Assembly (NCBI GenBank): GCA_004369045.1
Contig: ML213515.1
Coordinates: forward strand, 312,401 to 376,400
Source of the DNA: Heliocybe sulcata
Taxonomy: Eukaryota > Basidiomycota > Agaricomycetes > Gloeophyllales > Gloeophyllaceae
Direction: 5' to 3'
Length of the DNA stretch: 64,000 bases
Notes under the pieces: model-generated
The model's database searches: none
What the model was told of the DNA's origin: nothing
Seen by the model: the letters and a program-made list of their open reading frames with translations, nothing else
Translations under genes and position numbers: made by a program
In this document: piece after piece, positions 9,483 to 20,418 of the stretch
Layout of the letters: every line of letters starts with the position of its first letter
Position numbering within the stretch: position 1 is the first letter of the stretch

Positions 9483-10395
9483 TTACGATTTACTTTCACC
9501 TGGACTTCCTACTGATGGGCCGGTCTCTTGCCCAACCCCGACTTTCTCATACACCGCATCCAACGTCACAACACTGCTCTCGAGCGTGACCCGGTGCACG
9601 GCTCCTTGCCACGCACCTTGTCCACGAAGGCCTCGAGCTGCCAGCGGTACGTGCTCCACCACGGCTCGCCACGCGTGCCCCAGAGCGGGCCACCCTGGTA
9701 GGCCTTGGTGTAGGACGTGTGCCCGGTCGCTTTGTCGGTGATGACGATGTAGTGGTAGAGGTGGGGCATCATGAAGCTGCAAGGGGAATTAGCGGGTGGC
9801 ACCGGGGTTAGCCCGGGATGCGCACTTGTAGTAGCCTTCTCGGTCTTAATCTCGACGCGGGCAGCTCCCACATACGCGGGCCCACCTACGCAACGCTCTC
9901 GCGGGCCATGTCCGTGTATAACCTCGACGCGACAACCCGCCCGGTTTTACCGACCTCGAACTTCAACACGGCCTTCATCGCCTCGTCCACCCTGCTGTCC
10001 TCAAGCTTCGCGGGCCACACCTTAGCCCACACGACCTCCTTGGGAGCACCCGATCCAGGAAGCAGCGCGTGGAGCTGACGACGTACGTCATGTCCATGAA
10101 GCTGCCCCCCACGAGATCGTACTTCCACCGGATGTTCGCCTTGGGCATGGTCCCGACGGGCGTGGTCATGCGCGCGTAGGTGCTGATGATGTTCCTGTAC
10201 TTGCCCGAGTCGAGGAGGGCCTTGACAATGTGCGACGTGGGGTGCCATTGCCAGTGGAAGGCCTCGACGAGGACGAGGGACTTGAGCTTTGCGAGCGCGA
10301 CGAGGGACTTGGCTTCGTCAGCGTCGGCGCTGAAGGGCTTTTTGGGGACGACGTGCTTGCCCGCGTCGAGGGCCTCCGGGGCCCAGGCTGGAAGG
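9483..10395 (-). pseudogene. Gfo/Idh/MocA-family oxidoreductase pseudogene
   Basis: Remnant of an NAD(P)-dependent sugar or dihydrodiol dehydrogenase-like enzyme. From right to left: EALDAGKHVVPKKPFSADA (normally C-E-K-P, here KKP), SLVLVEAFHWQWHP, GTMPKANIRWKYDLVGGSF, MDMTYVVSSTRCFL, then in another frame GAPKEVVWAKVWPAKLEDSR, VDEAMKAVLKFEV, LYTDMARE, then another frame change, MWELP, VEIKTEK, an intron, FMMPHLYHYIVITDKATG, GGPLWGTRGEPWWSTYRWQL and a last frame ending at 9483. The whole N-terminal Rossmann half (about 90 residues with the GxGxxA loop) is missing: the next gene ends only 215 bp away. At least two frame shifts plus the truncation make it non-functional. Confidence 0.8.
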
Positions 10396-10609
10396 TGCCG
10401 CAGTCAGCACCTTTGCAAGGATCCGTGTCATGTGATGTGCCAGCCCGTTCGGTAGGGGAGATATAGAGAGCGTCGACCTTGGAAAAAATAAACATTCCGC
10501 TTTTTAAGCAGAGATACCATAGAACTGGGCAAGTAGGACATATGATTGCTCTGCGCGACAACAGCAATGAGGCAGGCTTACAAATACAAGGTCCCTACAT
10601 CCTACGCCC

Positions 10610-13600
10610 TCATAGCGTCCCTGCAGAACCGATGGCCTTCGGCATCTTCTTATCTGCCGAAGCTAATTGCTCGAGAACAGCAGCCTTGAAATAATGCGGG
10701 GCAACTTCCATCAGCCACTGCGGCTTGATCTCCATCACTTGGCGCAGGTACGACTTGGATGTCATCACCAGGTCATAGTAGAGGAGCGTCTTGACAGGTG
10801 GCTGGTATTGGAATAGGGAAGAAGAGGGGTGGATGTACACGGTCTGGTTCGTCTTCAGCGTCCGATAAGAATCCCCGCTCTTCTGGAGTTGCGCGGTGTT
10901 GTAGAAATACCCAGCAGCGATGGCCTTCTGGATCGGCGTGATATCGTTCGAGTTGGGATTAGTCTCGACAACAATCCCCATGCGCTCGCAAAGTCCTGCC
11001 AGTTGATCTCGGATATCCCGCGCCCGGCTAAGGCTCTTGAACTGCAAGAACTGTTCGTAGCAAAACTGCTGCGAGTAGTTCGTCTCCGCCCACTGCTCCC
11101 AGACATTGAGGAGGGTAAAGTGATCACCACCCGCCCGAACGAAATTCTGTCGTGCTTGATCAGCATGCAGTTTCTTGTCCTTAGGTCGGTAGAATATCGA
11201 GCCGGATTCGGACAACATGGAGATTATGGTGAGCACCTCGTCCGTACAGGAATAGTCCTCGCTGGCAATGATTGCCTTGGACAACATGGGGTCAACAGGG
11301 AACTCCGCCATCCTACGTCCAAGCTTAGTAAGCTCACCTCTATTATTCAGCGCTCCAAGAGCGTAGAGCAACTCCAGAGCCCTCATCAGCGTCTCGCCCG
11401 GTGGAGGATCCATGAAATCGAAGCCTATCAGATCGTTGATACCGAGGGATTTTAATAACAATACCACCATTCCCAAGTTAGTCCGCTGAATCTCGGGAAC
11501 CGTATTCTCTTCGAGCTCGTCGTTGAAGGCCCACTTCGTGTAGAGACGAAAGGCCTTTCCGGGTCCAACACGACCTGCGCGACCAGCTCGCTGTTTGGCT
11601 GCTGCACGCGAGCAGGGGACAACGACAAGAGACGACATTCCCGTCCTAGGATTGTACGCATTCTGCTTAACAAAGCCTGGATCGATCACAAAAACGACAC
11701 CGTCGATGGTGATCGATGTCTCTGCGATATTGGTGGCCAGGACGACTTTTCGTGCTCCTTCTGGCGTCGGCTCGAAAATCTTCGCTTGCATATCACTAGG
11801 GAGGTTGGCATATATCGGGCACACGATGAGTTCTGCAATCTTATTGCCCAGTGCACGAGCAGTCTCCTGCAGGTTCTCCTGAGCCGCTTCGATTTCATCT
11901 TGACCAGTGAAGAAGACGAGGATATCGCCCTTAGGCTGAGTCGTATGGATCTGGAAGACGGTGGTGATGGCCGCATGAAGGTAGTTTGCTTCCGGCTGAG
12001 GGGTGTAATGAACATCGACAGGGTACCGTCGCCCAGGAACGTCGAATATGGGCGCCTTGTCAAAATACTCGCTGAACTTCTCCGCGTCCATAGTCGCACT
12101 CGAAATCAACAGTCGAAGCTCAGGCCTAAACCGCGCGATATCCTTGACAAGAGCAAAGAGAATATCCGTACTCAACGTTCTCTCGTGGGCCTCGTCGATA
12201 ATAAGCGCCGAGTACCCTGCCAGATCAGGTTCTGTTAAGAACTCTCGGAGCAGCATCCCATCAGTCATGTACTTCAACACGGTCCTGTCGCTTGTGCAAT
12301 CCTCGAACCGAATGGAGTAGCCGACCTCGTAGCCGACCTTCGTACCCATCTCCTCCGCCACACGCGCAGCCACAGACATGGCGGCGACGCGGCGCGGTTG
12401 TGTGCAGCCAACCTTCATCCCGCCTGCGGTATAGCCTGCCTCGTGAAGGTATTGCGGCAATTGCGTTGTCTTGCCGGACCCAGTCTCGGCGACCACAATG
12501 AGGACCTGGTGCTGCTTGATCGCAGCTAGGAGATCGTCACGGTACTTGTAGATGGGCAAAGTCTTCCGTGTCTCATCGACACTCTTGGCTCTCTTCTCAG
12601 CCTCTTCTATCTGCGCCTGCAACAAGCGATCCCTCTCGCTCATAGGCGTCCCATGCAATGTCACGTCCATGACGAACTTGATCGTTTGACTCTCGTCAAA
12701 GACGTAGTCGTATTCCTCAACCAGCTCTGGCTTGTCCATAGCGCCGACCTTGAACGCGCTATGGGTTGTCTGCTTGGCCTCCCACTGGTCAACATCAGTG
12801 ACGAACTGGTCATACTTGGACTTCGCCTCCTCGTACCGCTTGTACAGCACATTCTCCTTCTTCTTCTTGTCAATCTTCCCCTGCTCGGTGATATAGTCCT
12901 CGGGCAGCCGATATCCCTCGTACTTATTGTCTATATTCAGACGTTCTTCGACAATCCTTAGCAACTCCTTTTTTCGGTCCAATTCGTTCCTTTCCCGTGT
13001 TGAGACCTTCATGCCCCGGAATAACGCCTCATCGTCAGCAATTTCCTGGCGGAGCAGCTCGAGCCGCTGGAGTTCTCGCTTAGACAGGTACTCCTGCCGG
13101 GAGTGCTCACGGAGCGAATGCATGGCCCCTTCACTGCTATCAGCGTCGTCAGCAAGTTGTCGTCGTCGGGCGGCCTCAGCAGCGTCGCCCAACTTGGAAG
13201 ATCGGTGCTCGATCACGCGCCTCGTCTTCTGGCGGTCGCGTTCTCGTACCCGCTGGGCAAAGGCGTCCCTCTCCTTCTGGTCCTCCAGTTTCTCCCTCTC
13301 AGTCCGCGTCTGCTCATCCTCCATGTACAACCCGTCCTCTGCCCCCACTTCTTCTCTCTCACCGTCGTCATCCCCCTTCCACCGCTTCCGGACCCTCGCC
13401 TCTTTATCGCTCTGCCATTCTCGTGCATCAGACTCACGCTTCGGGGTGTGCCTCTGGTGCTTGTCCTTGCTCTTCCGTTCCGGAGGCTTCAGGCCGATGA
13501 CGTCCCGCGAAAGTTCATCGTCATCGAGCACGAAAGAGTACTTCTGCGACTGAAGAACCCGGCTCTCCTTTTCCGCCTGTCTTCGTGCAGAGTCTTCGGA

Positions 13601-13822
13601 TTTCTTGTGCTTTGACTTCCGCGGAACGCGGCTGTACACTTCGGATACGAAAGTCTGCGCACCGGCCGAGTCAGGTAGGCCATAACCTTTGAGGACGGAG
13701 AACAAGGCCTCAGGACTTTGTGAAGACGAGGCTGAGGCTATGGTATAGTCAACTATAGCCTTGTCAGACAGACCGAAGAAACGAGTTACATTGTCGCTAA
13801 TATACGTCTGCAAGTCGGACAT
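10610..13822 (-). CDS. PRP2: DEAH-box spliceosomal RNA helicase PRP2/DHX16
   Basis: ATP-dependent RNA helicase that remodels the activated spliceosome before the first splicing step. One uninterrupted frame of 1070 codons. The ATG at 13822 (MSDLQTYISD) is preferred over an upstream in-frame GTG. Residues 1-400 are a charged, coiled-coil-prone N terminus rich in RER/KEK runs, as in DHX16. The core follows: AETGSGKTTQ (P-loop, about 445-454), TQPRRVAAMS, TDGMLLREF, IIDEAHERTL (DEAH at 543-546), SSATMDAEKFS (575), FFTGQDEIE, TNIAETSITIDGVVFVIDPGF and QRAGRAGRVG (744-753), then the winged-helix/ratchet and OB-like region (LYALGALNNRGELTKLGRRM...). The length matches the family. Unlike its neighbours it has no intron. 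It shares its 660-bp 5' flank with the 3' end of eIF3j on the same strand. Confidence 0.95.
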   Translation of the reverse strand: MSDLQTYISDNVTRFFGLSDKAIVDYTIASASSSQSPEALFSVLKGYGLPDSAGAQTFVSEVYSRVPRKSKHKKSEDSARRQAEKESRVLQSQKYSFVLDDDELSRDVIGLKPPERKSKDKHQRHTPKRESDAREWQSDKEARVRKRWKGDDDGEREEVGAEDGLYMEDEQTRTEREKLEDQKERDAFAQRVRERDRQKTRRVIEHRSSKLGDAAEAARRRQLADDADSSEGAMHSLREHSRQEYLSKRELQRLELLRQEIADDEALFRGMKVSTRERNELDRKKELLRIVEERLNIDNKYEGYRLPEDYITEQGKIDKKKKENVLYKRYEEAKSKYDQFVTDVDQWEAKQTTHSAFKVGAMDKPELVEEYDYVFDESQTIKFVMDVTLHGTPMSERDRLLQAQIEEAEKRAKSVDETRKTLPIYKYRDDLLAAIKQHQVLIVVAETGSGKTTQLPQYLHEAGYTAGGMKVGCTQPRRVAAMSVAARVAEEMGTKVGYEVGYSIRFEDCTSDRTVLKYMTDGMLLREFLTEPDLAGYSALIIDEAHERTLSTDILFALVKDIARFRPELRLLISSATMDAEKFSEYFDKAPIFDVPGRRYPVDVHYTPQPEANYLHAAITTVFQIHTTQPKGDILVFFTGQDEIEAAQENLQETARALGNKIAELIVCPIYANLPSDMQAKIFEPTPEGARKVVLATNIAETSITIDGVVFVIDPGFVKQNAYNPRTGMSSLVVVPCSRAAAKQRAGRAGRVGPGKAFRLYTKWAFNDELEENTVPEIQRTNLGMVVLLLKSLGINDLIGFDFMDPPPGETLMRALELLYALGALNNRGELTKLGRRMAEFPVDPMLSKAIIASEDYSCTDEVLTIISMLSESGSIFYRPKDKKLHADQARQNFVRAGGDHFTLLNVWEQWAETNYSQQFCYEQFLQFKSLSRARDIRDQLAGLCERMGIVVETNPNSNDITPIQKAIAAGYFYNTAQLQKSGDSYRTLKTNQTVYIHPSSSLFQYQPPVKTLLYYDLVMTSKSYLRQVMEIKPQWLMEVAPHYFKAAVLEQLASADKKMPKAIGSAGTL

Positions 13823-14482
13823 GGACGGCTCGAGGTTCACGACTTAGCGCAAGGGTTGGTAAGAGTCCGTATGCCATGAAGTGGTCTTTTATACGAAAGA
13901 AAGGAAGGAAACAATGACTAGGATAGAGGTAAGGAGAATAGCAGTCGAGTCATACGAAGGCTGCGGTCGAGTCAGACAGACTGCGGAACAGTGTACATCA
14001 GAAAGCAGATAGAAAGTCATAATACGGGGGCGCAGTTGCGCAGTCATCGATCATCACGAGAGAAGGGTTACTTGCGTCGGCGAATACAACATGGGCACAT
14101 CCAGCCCGGCCGCACAAGATTATTTCTACAGCACTCTACTCTTCACATAAAATCACAAAATCACTGTCATATTATAGAGAGCATTTGTGCCGACATCTAC
14201 AAAAAGGTTGGGGATAGAACGGACAACGCGCGCGCACAGGAGTCAGTCTGAGTTAGTAAATACCGTATGGTGTCCGAGTACGCGGCCCAGCACAGTAGTC
14301 AGACTACAGATGGACTACAAATCGTTTTCGGTCCGTGTAAGACCAGCCAAAGACTCGGGACCGGGATTGGATGGAACCAGAGAAATCCGGGCAACTGATT
14401 GGGCGTATAGGACTACAATGACCCAGGACGAATGGTATGGATACAGAGTAGATAAGAGTGAAGTAAAAGGATGAGATACATA
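13823..14482. other. PRP2 promoter and eIF3j 3' flank
   Basis: About 660 bp without a gene. It holds the PRP2 5' region and, at 14292-14480, the GACTACA-rich flank that was copied to 6.0-6.1 kb. No clear TATA box before PRP2. Confidence 0.5.
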
Positions 14483-15470
14483 TCACATGAAGTCATCTGC
14501 CCCGAAATCATCCATCCCCTCGTCATACGCGCTCGTATCCAGCCTGCACGCACCATCAGCAGTCATCCTAAGCCCCAAGGAACAGATACTCACTTGCTCG
14601 CCACCTTCGTCGACCCAAGTGTCGGCTTCCCCGTCGCCTTCTTCTTCTTTCCGCTGGCCTTGTCCCTCTGCTCCTTCTGCTTCTCATTCGCCAGCGTCGT
14701 CAGCCCGCTTGCCGCCTTCCTCACCTCCACATCCTTCAGCGGCTCCGCAACCTCACGCACATGGTGCTCGACAAAGGACGCGTAGAGCGGCCTGTCTTCT
14801 AAGCGCTTGATGAGGAGCTCAAAGATACGGTGCGAGAAGTCCTGGAAGTCTTCCTTGGTTTTGGGGTTGAATGTAAGGAGCGCGTCGAGTTCTTTGTTTG
14901 AAGTGCCTAGTGGCGTCCCAGAACGGTTCAGATTTGTGTAGACTGTACATTATTTCGAACGTACCTCCGAGGGCAGCAGCCCCGAATAAGTCCGCTGTGT
15001 TCGCCAAATCAGCATTCAACTCTCTCTCCTTGTCCCTCTTCGCCTTCTCCCGCGGGTCTAGTACTGCATCCTCGTCGTAATCCTCGTCGTCCGCTCCCGA
15101 ACGGGCAGCCCTCGCCGCCTCCTTCTCAGCTAACTTCTGCTTCAATGTACCCTTCTTTTTCGGTGGTGCCGTGGTCGTGGTCGGTGCGGGTTTCTTCTCA
15201 TCTTCGTCCGAAGACGAGGCTTCCCAATCACTCTATGTGTCCGAGCATATCAATGAGACTTTCAAGAGTGGTGGTTATACATGAAGTAAATACACACCGC
15301 TGGTCCCGACTCCTCCTCGTCCTCCCCCTCCCACTTGCTCTTCACGGGCACCTTCTTCGGCACGGGGGCAGGCGCAGGGGCCGCTTCATCGTCGTCTGCT
15401 CTCCAACTGTTAATTAGAACATAAAATTCCAGTCAAACCTGCGGTATCGTGCATTACCCCAGTCAGACAT
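14483..15470 (-). CDS. HCR1: Translation initiation factor eIF3 subunit j
   Basis: Loosely bound eIF3 subunit that helps 40S binding, start-codon selection and recycling. Exons (right to left) join to MSDWGNARYRS-WRADDDEAAPAP, VPVKSKWEGEDEEESGPA, intron, SDWEASSSDEDEKKPAP, KKKGTLKQKLAEKEAARAA, DEDAVLDPREKAKRDKERE, NADLANTADLFGAAALGG, intron, TSNKELDALLTFNPKTKEDF, FSHRIFELLIKRLEDRPLY, KDVEVRKAASGLTTLANEK, a Lys-rich stretch, intron, and LDTSAYDEGMDDFGADDFM, stop. The acidic start, the NLADLFG-like core and the final DDF..DFM are typical of eIF3j/Hcr1. The apparent stop after VASK is removed by a normal GT-AG intron. Divergent from PWP1 with 166 bp between the ATGs. Confidence 0.9.
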
Positions 15471-15636
15471 TATTGGGGCTCTCGCAAGGTATTAGCGTGT
15501 ACCGTATGTACGAGGTAGAGATCGATCCGACATCGCTGATACCCAAATGCAGGTTATGTTCGCACGACCCACGTGGGCTCCTGATTTTTTGGAATCGGAC
15601 ATATTGATCGAGGACTTCTTGCAGCTGCATGCGACA
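15471..15636. promoter_or_regulatory. Divergent promoter eIF3j / PWP1
   Basis: Only 166 bp separate the two start codons. No clear TATA box; contains an E-box-like CACGTGGG at 15570-15577. Both genes serve translation or ribosome assembly, so shared control is plausible (inference). Confidence 0.5.
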
Positions 15637-18223
15637 ATGAGCAGCCTTATTTCCTGTGTTTCTTGGTACGTCTGCAGTCTACTGAGCAATTGGCTGTCAG
15701 ACGGCTCAAGTTGCATGCCAGGGTGAAACGCGGGGTGGCTGCGCGACACCCATCAAAATATATTCTCGACGACAAAGAACTCGAGCGGGTCAGCTCACTT
15801 GCCCGGATTGAACTAGAAGATGCCAGGCTAGAATTACAACGCGCACACGAGGCAGCGCAAGGTATGGGGAAGGGTGCGGAGGGAGATGAAGCAGATGACG
15901 CTGGCGAGGACGAGGACGAGTGGGTCGAGTGAGTGATCATGCTTCTCTGCAAGCGGAGATGATGATGGAACGGTTCAGTGAGGAAGATGAGGGGCAGAAG
16001 GAGGGTGAAGATCTGATGGACGAGGACCCTCCGACTGAGGAGGTGAAGAAAGCCATGGACGAGGATCTGTCAAAGTATAACCTTGATGATTATGACAACG
16101 ACGATGCTGCTCCCGGTGCGTCTGCGAAGTACTGGAATATACCATTTCACTGGTGCTTATTACTGCAATATTAGCGACTGGACCCTTCAGTAATATCAAA
16201 GGGCTCAAATACTACCGCGACAACGAGGACGACCCCTATATTACCCTGAAAGACGTGAGTTTATGTTTCCTCAACCTTACTGATATCACCTTCGAGTCGA
16301 CTTGAACTGCTCGAGCCGGAAGCTTGCATCCTCGGTTATACAATTATATGGAGTCCACCTCGACTGGTCTCCTGCAATCGCGCCATTGATCAGTGCCGTA
16401 TCGCCAGCCAGTCCGGACGCACTAGAGAGCGTATGAGTTGACCTAGGTCAGCGGCGGAGTCTCTCGGAAACCGAACTTCCGGAGATTAAAGCCTTTTGTT
16501 AAGGCTTACACCCGTTTCCTCCGCCTACCTAGGTCGACTCAGATGCTCTCTATTGCCAACCAATGCGGAGACATTGAAAGCGACACCACAACTTTCAGCG
16601 GATCACACATGCTCTGCAATATTTAGCACTTGCCCTTCTCCCCGCCTAGGAGATGCCGGCTAAGTTCAGGCAACTGCTTACGCAGTCTGACTGGATTTGA
16701 CTCGATGTGCTGAGTTTTGACGAGCTTGCAAACTTGATTATCCAAGACTGGTTCATCTCGATTTTTTGACTCGCCTCAACGGCGACACTGGCTCTTACCC
16801 AGTTCGTGTCTGATCATATTCGTGATTATAGGATGAAGAAGACGACGAACGCGAAGACCTGGAAATCCTCCCCAGCGATAACCTCCTCGTAGTCGCGAAG
16901 ACCGAAGACGAAGTATCCCAGCTCGAAATTTACGTCTACGATGATTCGGAAGAGAACCTCTATGTCCATCACGACCTGATGCTTCCCAACTTCCCTCTTT
17001 GTCTCGAATGGCTCGACTTCCCGCCCGTCCAGTCCTCCCCCTTATCACCACAAACGCCACAAAAACAATTTGGGAATTATATCGCCGTAGGCACGATGGA
17101 TCCCGAGATCGAAGTATGGTCTCTCGATGTCGTGGAGGGCATGTATCCCGATATGGTGCTCGGCCGCCCGGACAAGACCGCCGCCCACGTCCCAGTGCCC
17201 TTGGGTACGGGCAAGAAAAAGCGCAAGAAGACGAAGGCTCGCCAGGTGTCGGCGTACCACCACGTCGACGCTGTCCTTTCCCTGTCTTGGAACCGCACGC
17301 ACCGCAACCTCCTGGCCTCCGCGTCGGCCGACAAGACCGTCAAGCTGTGGGATCTGAGCCGGGATCCTTCATTGATGCCGCAAGATGCAGAGGGCGTGGA
17401 CAGCGCGAGTGGGTGTGCGATCCGGAGCTTCGAGGGTATACATGAAGACAAGGTTCAAGCTGTTCAGTGGAACCAGGCTGATCCCACGGTTCTCCTGACT
17501 GGTGGCTACGACCGTGCAGTGAGAGTGTTTGACTCCCGGGCACCGGATGCTTGCCTAGGGACGGTTGTCTCCGCGGATGTAGAGGCCCTAAGGTGGGATC
17601 CCTGGAATAGCCATTCGTTCTACGTACGTTTCTCTCGTGTTTCAATTTCAGCTGCTATTTTCGCCAATTAATCTGGTCCTTGGTCTCCTGCAGGTATCCC
17701 TAGAAGATGGCACGGTGCTCAACTTCGACGCGCGCACGCTGTCCAATTCGCCACGGACGCCAGCCCCAGCCAGGTTTACGCTTGCCGCGCACGACGGCGC
17801 CGCGAGCGCGCTCGACGTGAACCCGCACATCCGGGGATGTATCGTGACGGGCGGGACAGATAAGATGGTGAAGGTGTGGAATATCAACGAGAGCGATGAC
17901 GGGAAGGCTTCAGTGAGCTTGGTCACGTCGAGAGATCTCGGAGTGGTAAGTCCTTCCAGAATTCCACTGAGACTACGGTATCCTGATAATGATCACAGGG
18001 CAGAGTATTCTCGACGGTGTTCTCCCCTGACGACCTGCTTACCGTCGCGGCAGCAGGATCGAAAGCAAAGCTGCAGGTGTGGGACGTTGGTGCGAATTTC
18101 GGGGCAAGAAAGGCGTTCGGTGGGAAGTTGGAGGCTATTGGACGGCAGTGGAAGGAGAGGCAGGGAGGCGGCGTTATCGGGGTCGTGGATGATGAGGATA
18201 GTGATGAGGGGGGAGACGAGTGA
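15637..18223 (+). CDS. PWP1: Periodic tryptophan protein 1 (WD40, ribosome biogenesis)
   Basis: Nucleolar WD40 protein needed for rRNA transcription and 60S assembly. Joined exons give MSSLISCVSW-VKRGVAARHPSKY, ILDDKELERVSSLARIELED, an acidic linker (DEADDAGEDEDEWVE...), NIKGLKYYRDNEDDPYITLK, a long intron (16255-16831), EEDDEREDLEILPSDNLLVV, IAVGTMDPEIEVWSLDVVEG, a Lys-rich patch, HHVDAVLSLSWNRTHRNLLA, SASADKTVKLWDL, VQWNQADPTVLLTGGYDRAV, VSLEDGTVLNFDAR, ALDVNPHIRGCIVTGGTDKM, VKVWN, then STVFSPDDLLTVAAAGSKAK and an acidic end DEDSDEGGDE. The start, the EVWSLDV block and the acidic tail are family hallmarks. All internal introns are short except the 577-nt one, which carries an inserted element. 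Confidence 0.93.
16425..16550. mobile_element. 126-bp MITE-like inverted-repeat element in PWP1 intron
   Basis: Left end GAGAGCGTATGAGTTGACCT and right end (read on the other strand) GAGAGCATCTGAGTCGACCT form terminal inverted repeats of about 25 bp with three mismatches, continuing into AGGT and a GGCGGAG block. The element is flanked by TA on both sides (16423-16424 and 16551-16552), as for Tc1/mariner-type insertions. A second small hairpin (agccttttgttaaggct) is at 16490-16506. No coding capacity. It sits within an intron that is about ten times longer than the others in this gene. Confidence 0.65.
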
Positions 18224-20418
18224 GTGGGTTGAAGGTGGAAGTCGTTCATGCGGTGCCTGCGGCGAGTGTTTAACATCAGTTTCGCAGACGTCGTTATTCG
18301 CCTAGCGGGACCACAATGTCGCTGTGCTTACTTCTCAGACTACTTCGGACGACTCTATTCTATCTGCGGTAGAGTTGGGGAATCAAAGATGAGGCGGAAG
18401 CGGCACATATCTCAGTGACGACCATTGACCATTCACAGGTGACAACGCTCTCCTCTGAACGATGATCGTAATTTCTCCTTGAAGGAACCCCCTAGGGTCT
18501 ACACCGTAAAGTTACTTTCTAAGCCTTTTCCTGAGCAGAACTTCTTGCATCCATGGGTATGCAGCGTGTGCTCCTCATCATTATTCTGTAAGCCCATGGC
18601 TACCGACAGGTGGACACCAGGCACCCAACCTGTGACGATGTCCTAGGAGTTATGTAGACGTGGCCACTGTGGTTGAAAATGGAGATCATGGGAGCGCAGT
18701 CATATGGTGAGCTGACACTTATTGCTCTAAGACAGAAGGCTTACTACCGACACTCCAGGGCACCTGTCGGCTCTGTAGCTTCATCTTCCCGACGGAGGTT
18801 CCTCGCTGATTGCGACATGCCTGCGAATGCCATGAGCTGTGGACGATGATACCGATTGCTGAGGCTCTCCTCTCAAGGGGAGAACGACCACCCCCCTGGT
18901 GACTCTGCAGGCTTTGGCAGCCTTTCGTAGATGTCCTACTCAAGGCCTAGCGCTCGCCGAGGCATGCTGCCGCATTGAGTCGAAAAGGATGACTGCCCAA
19001 CCCCGACTTCCTCGCACGATTAGAGAACATCAGTTGCGCGATCCGATTGACTTTGACGATCCAGTGACATCGCTTGCTCGGGAGAACCCTCATGCACCTT
19101 CAATGTCTCCGCATCTACCTTGTATCGTCTCTGTTGGGTACGTTCGGTACCTTGGTACATCCGACTCTTCTAACATTGTCGATCCTTGTGATCAGATCTC
19201 ATGTGATGACTACGGTCCCATACACAATCGAATTTGACCAGAGAGCAAGGGCGACAAAGCGGTCGGTCCATTTCTATCAACCCTTAATTTAGCGCCCTTC
19301 ATCACGCGCCTCTCTGACCAGTCGGTAAAAATAGGGCAAGCAAAGGTCCTGAAACCGAAGGCAATCCCCTTTCTACAAGCAGCGCCGCTGGTAACGTAGG
19401 AATTTGATCGCAATAGGTCGGTCTGTCTGGGCTCCGCCAATCTCTCCGATCAAACTCCTTCAGTCTGTGGACTACTCAGCTATGCAGCGTCTTGTGCTCT
19501 CGATTATTGTAGACGTGACCTCTGGCTTCAAGCGCCGTATTGAGTACAGGTCGTTGCCTCGAGGTTCACATGGGACGCCAGCATCATGCGGAAGGAATCC
19601 TCAGTACGTGGCCAGCCTCCTTTCTCGTGAGACCTCGCTCGGTAGCCTGTGCCGTGCCAGGGATAGACTTACGTCGATGTCACTGTGGCAAGCCTTTTCA
19701 GGACCTGCAACAACTCACTTTCTCAATGCAGCGCATTTTGGCCGCTGTTCGCTATGTACTGGACCGGAATTTTCACGGTCGTCAGATGTCGGGCCGAGTG
19801 AATCGCGATTGTCGCTGTGCCCGAGTAGACCGCGTGAATTGTCTGTCTTAGCTCTATGAAGTGAGTATCCTGGTATCCAACAACCCCGTCAAGGAGTATA
19901 CTGAATGTGGAAGGAACATCGTGCCTCCCTCATCGACGCAACTCTGCCTATGTCATCCTGCTCTGACGGGCCACCACTGGTTGCGTGATATGGCCTTCTT
20001 GACAGATATTTGTTACACGGCCTCAGTACGCAGTCAGCACTATACCGAAAGGTTATCGACGACAACTCCCTTTACCACATGAGCTCTCTACTCTGAAGGC
20101 CAAGAGAATGCGATCCTGACATGGAAGCTCATGTACCTGACTCTTTCGGACTTTATGGCACTCTACTTCTGCGCGAGGCTCTGGCCGAAGGGGAAATGGA
20201 AGGCTCACTCGCTCATGGTGCGGCTGACACGTACAACCTACCGTACCGGACGCCGACCTTTCTGCACAAGGACTCCGAACTGCATGGCTTCTCAACGATG
20301 TTGGATGTGAGGCTCCAAGTGTCTCCTCACAAGCCATCAGGTGAAACGCATAAATAGTGCCGACCAAAGAGACCGTATCCTCCAGCTCCCGCACCCATTA
20401 AAGCTATACCAGCCGAGC
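18224..20418. other. 2.2-kb region without an identified gene
   Basis: Only short, interrupted frames. Three spots share an ATGCAGCG start-like word (18558, 19481, 19729), and the first two are followed by similar DNA (tgct..tcattatt and tagacgtg.cc), so this may be an old, decayed local repeat. I cannot name a gene here. A TATA-like cataaata at 20349-20356 lies 70 bp before the thaumatin-like gene. Confidence 0.4.

Noticed and set aside
10829-13615. Long plus-strand frames of up to 208 codons over PRP2
   Set aside because: They are mirror frames of the strong minus-strand helicase gene, with low-complexity Ser/Arg/Leu content and no family resemblance.
13822-13840. Upstream GTG start for PRP2
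   Set aside because: The ATG six codons later gives the expected MSDL-type start; nuclear genes rarely start at GTG.
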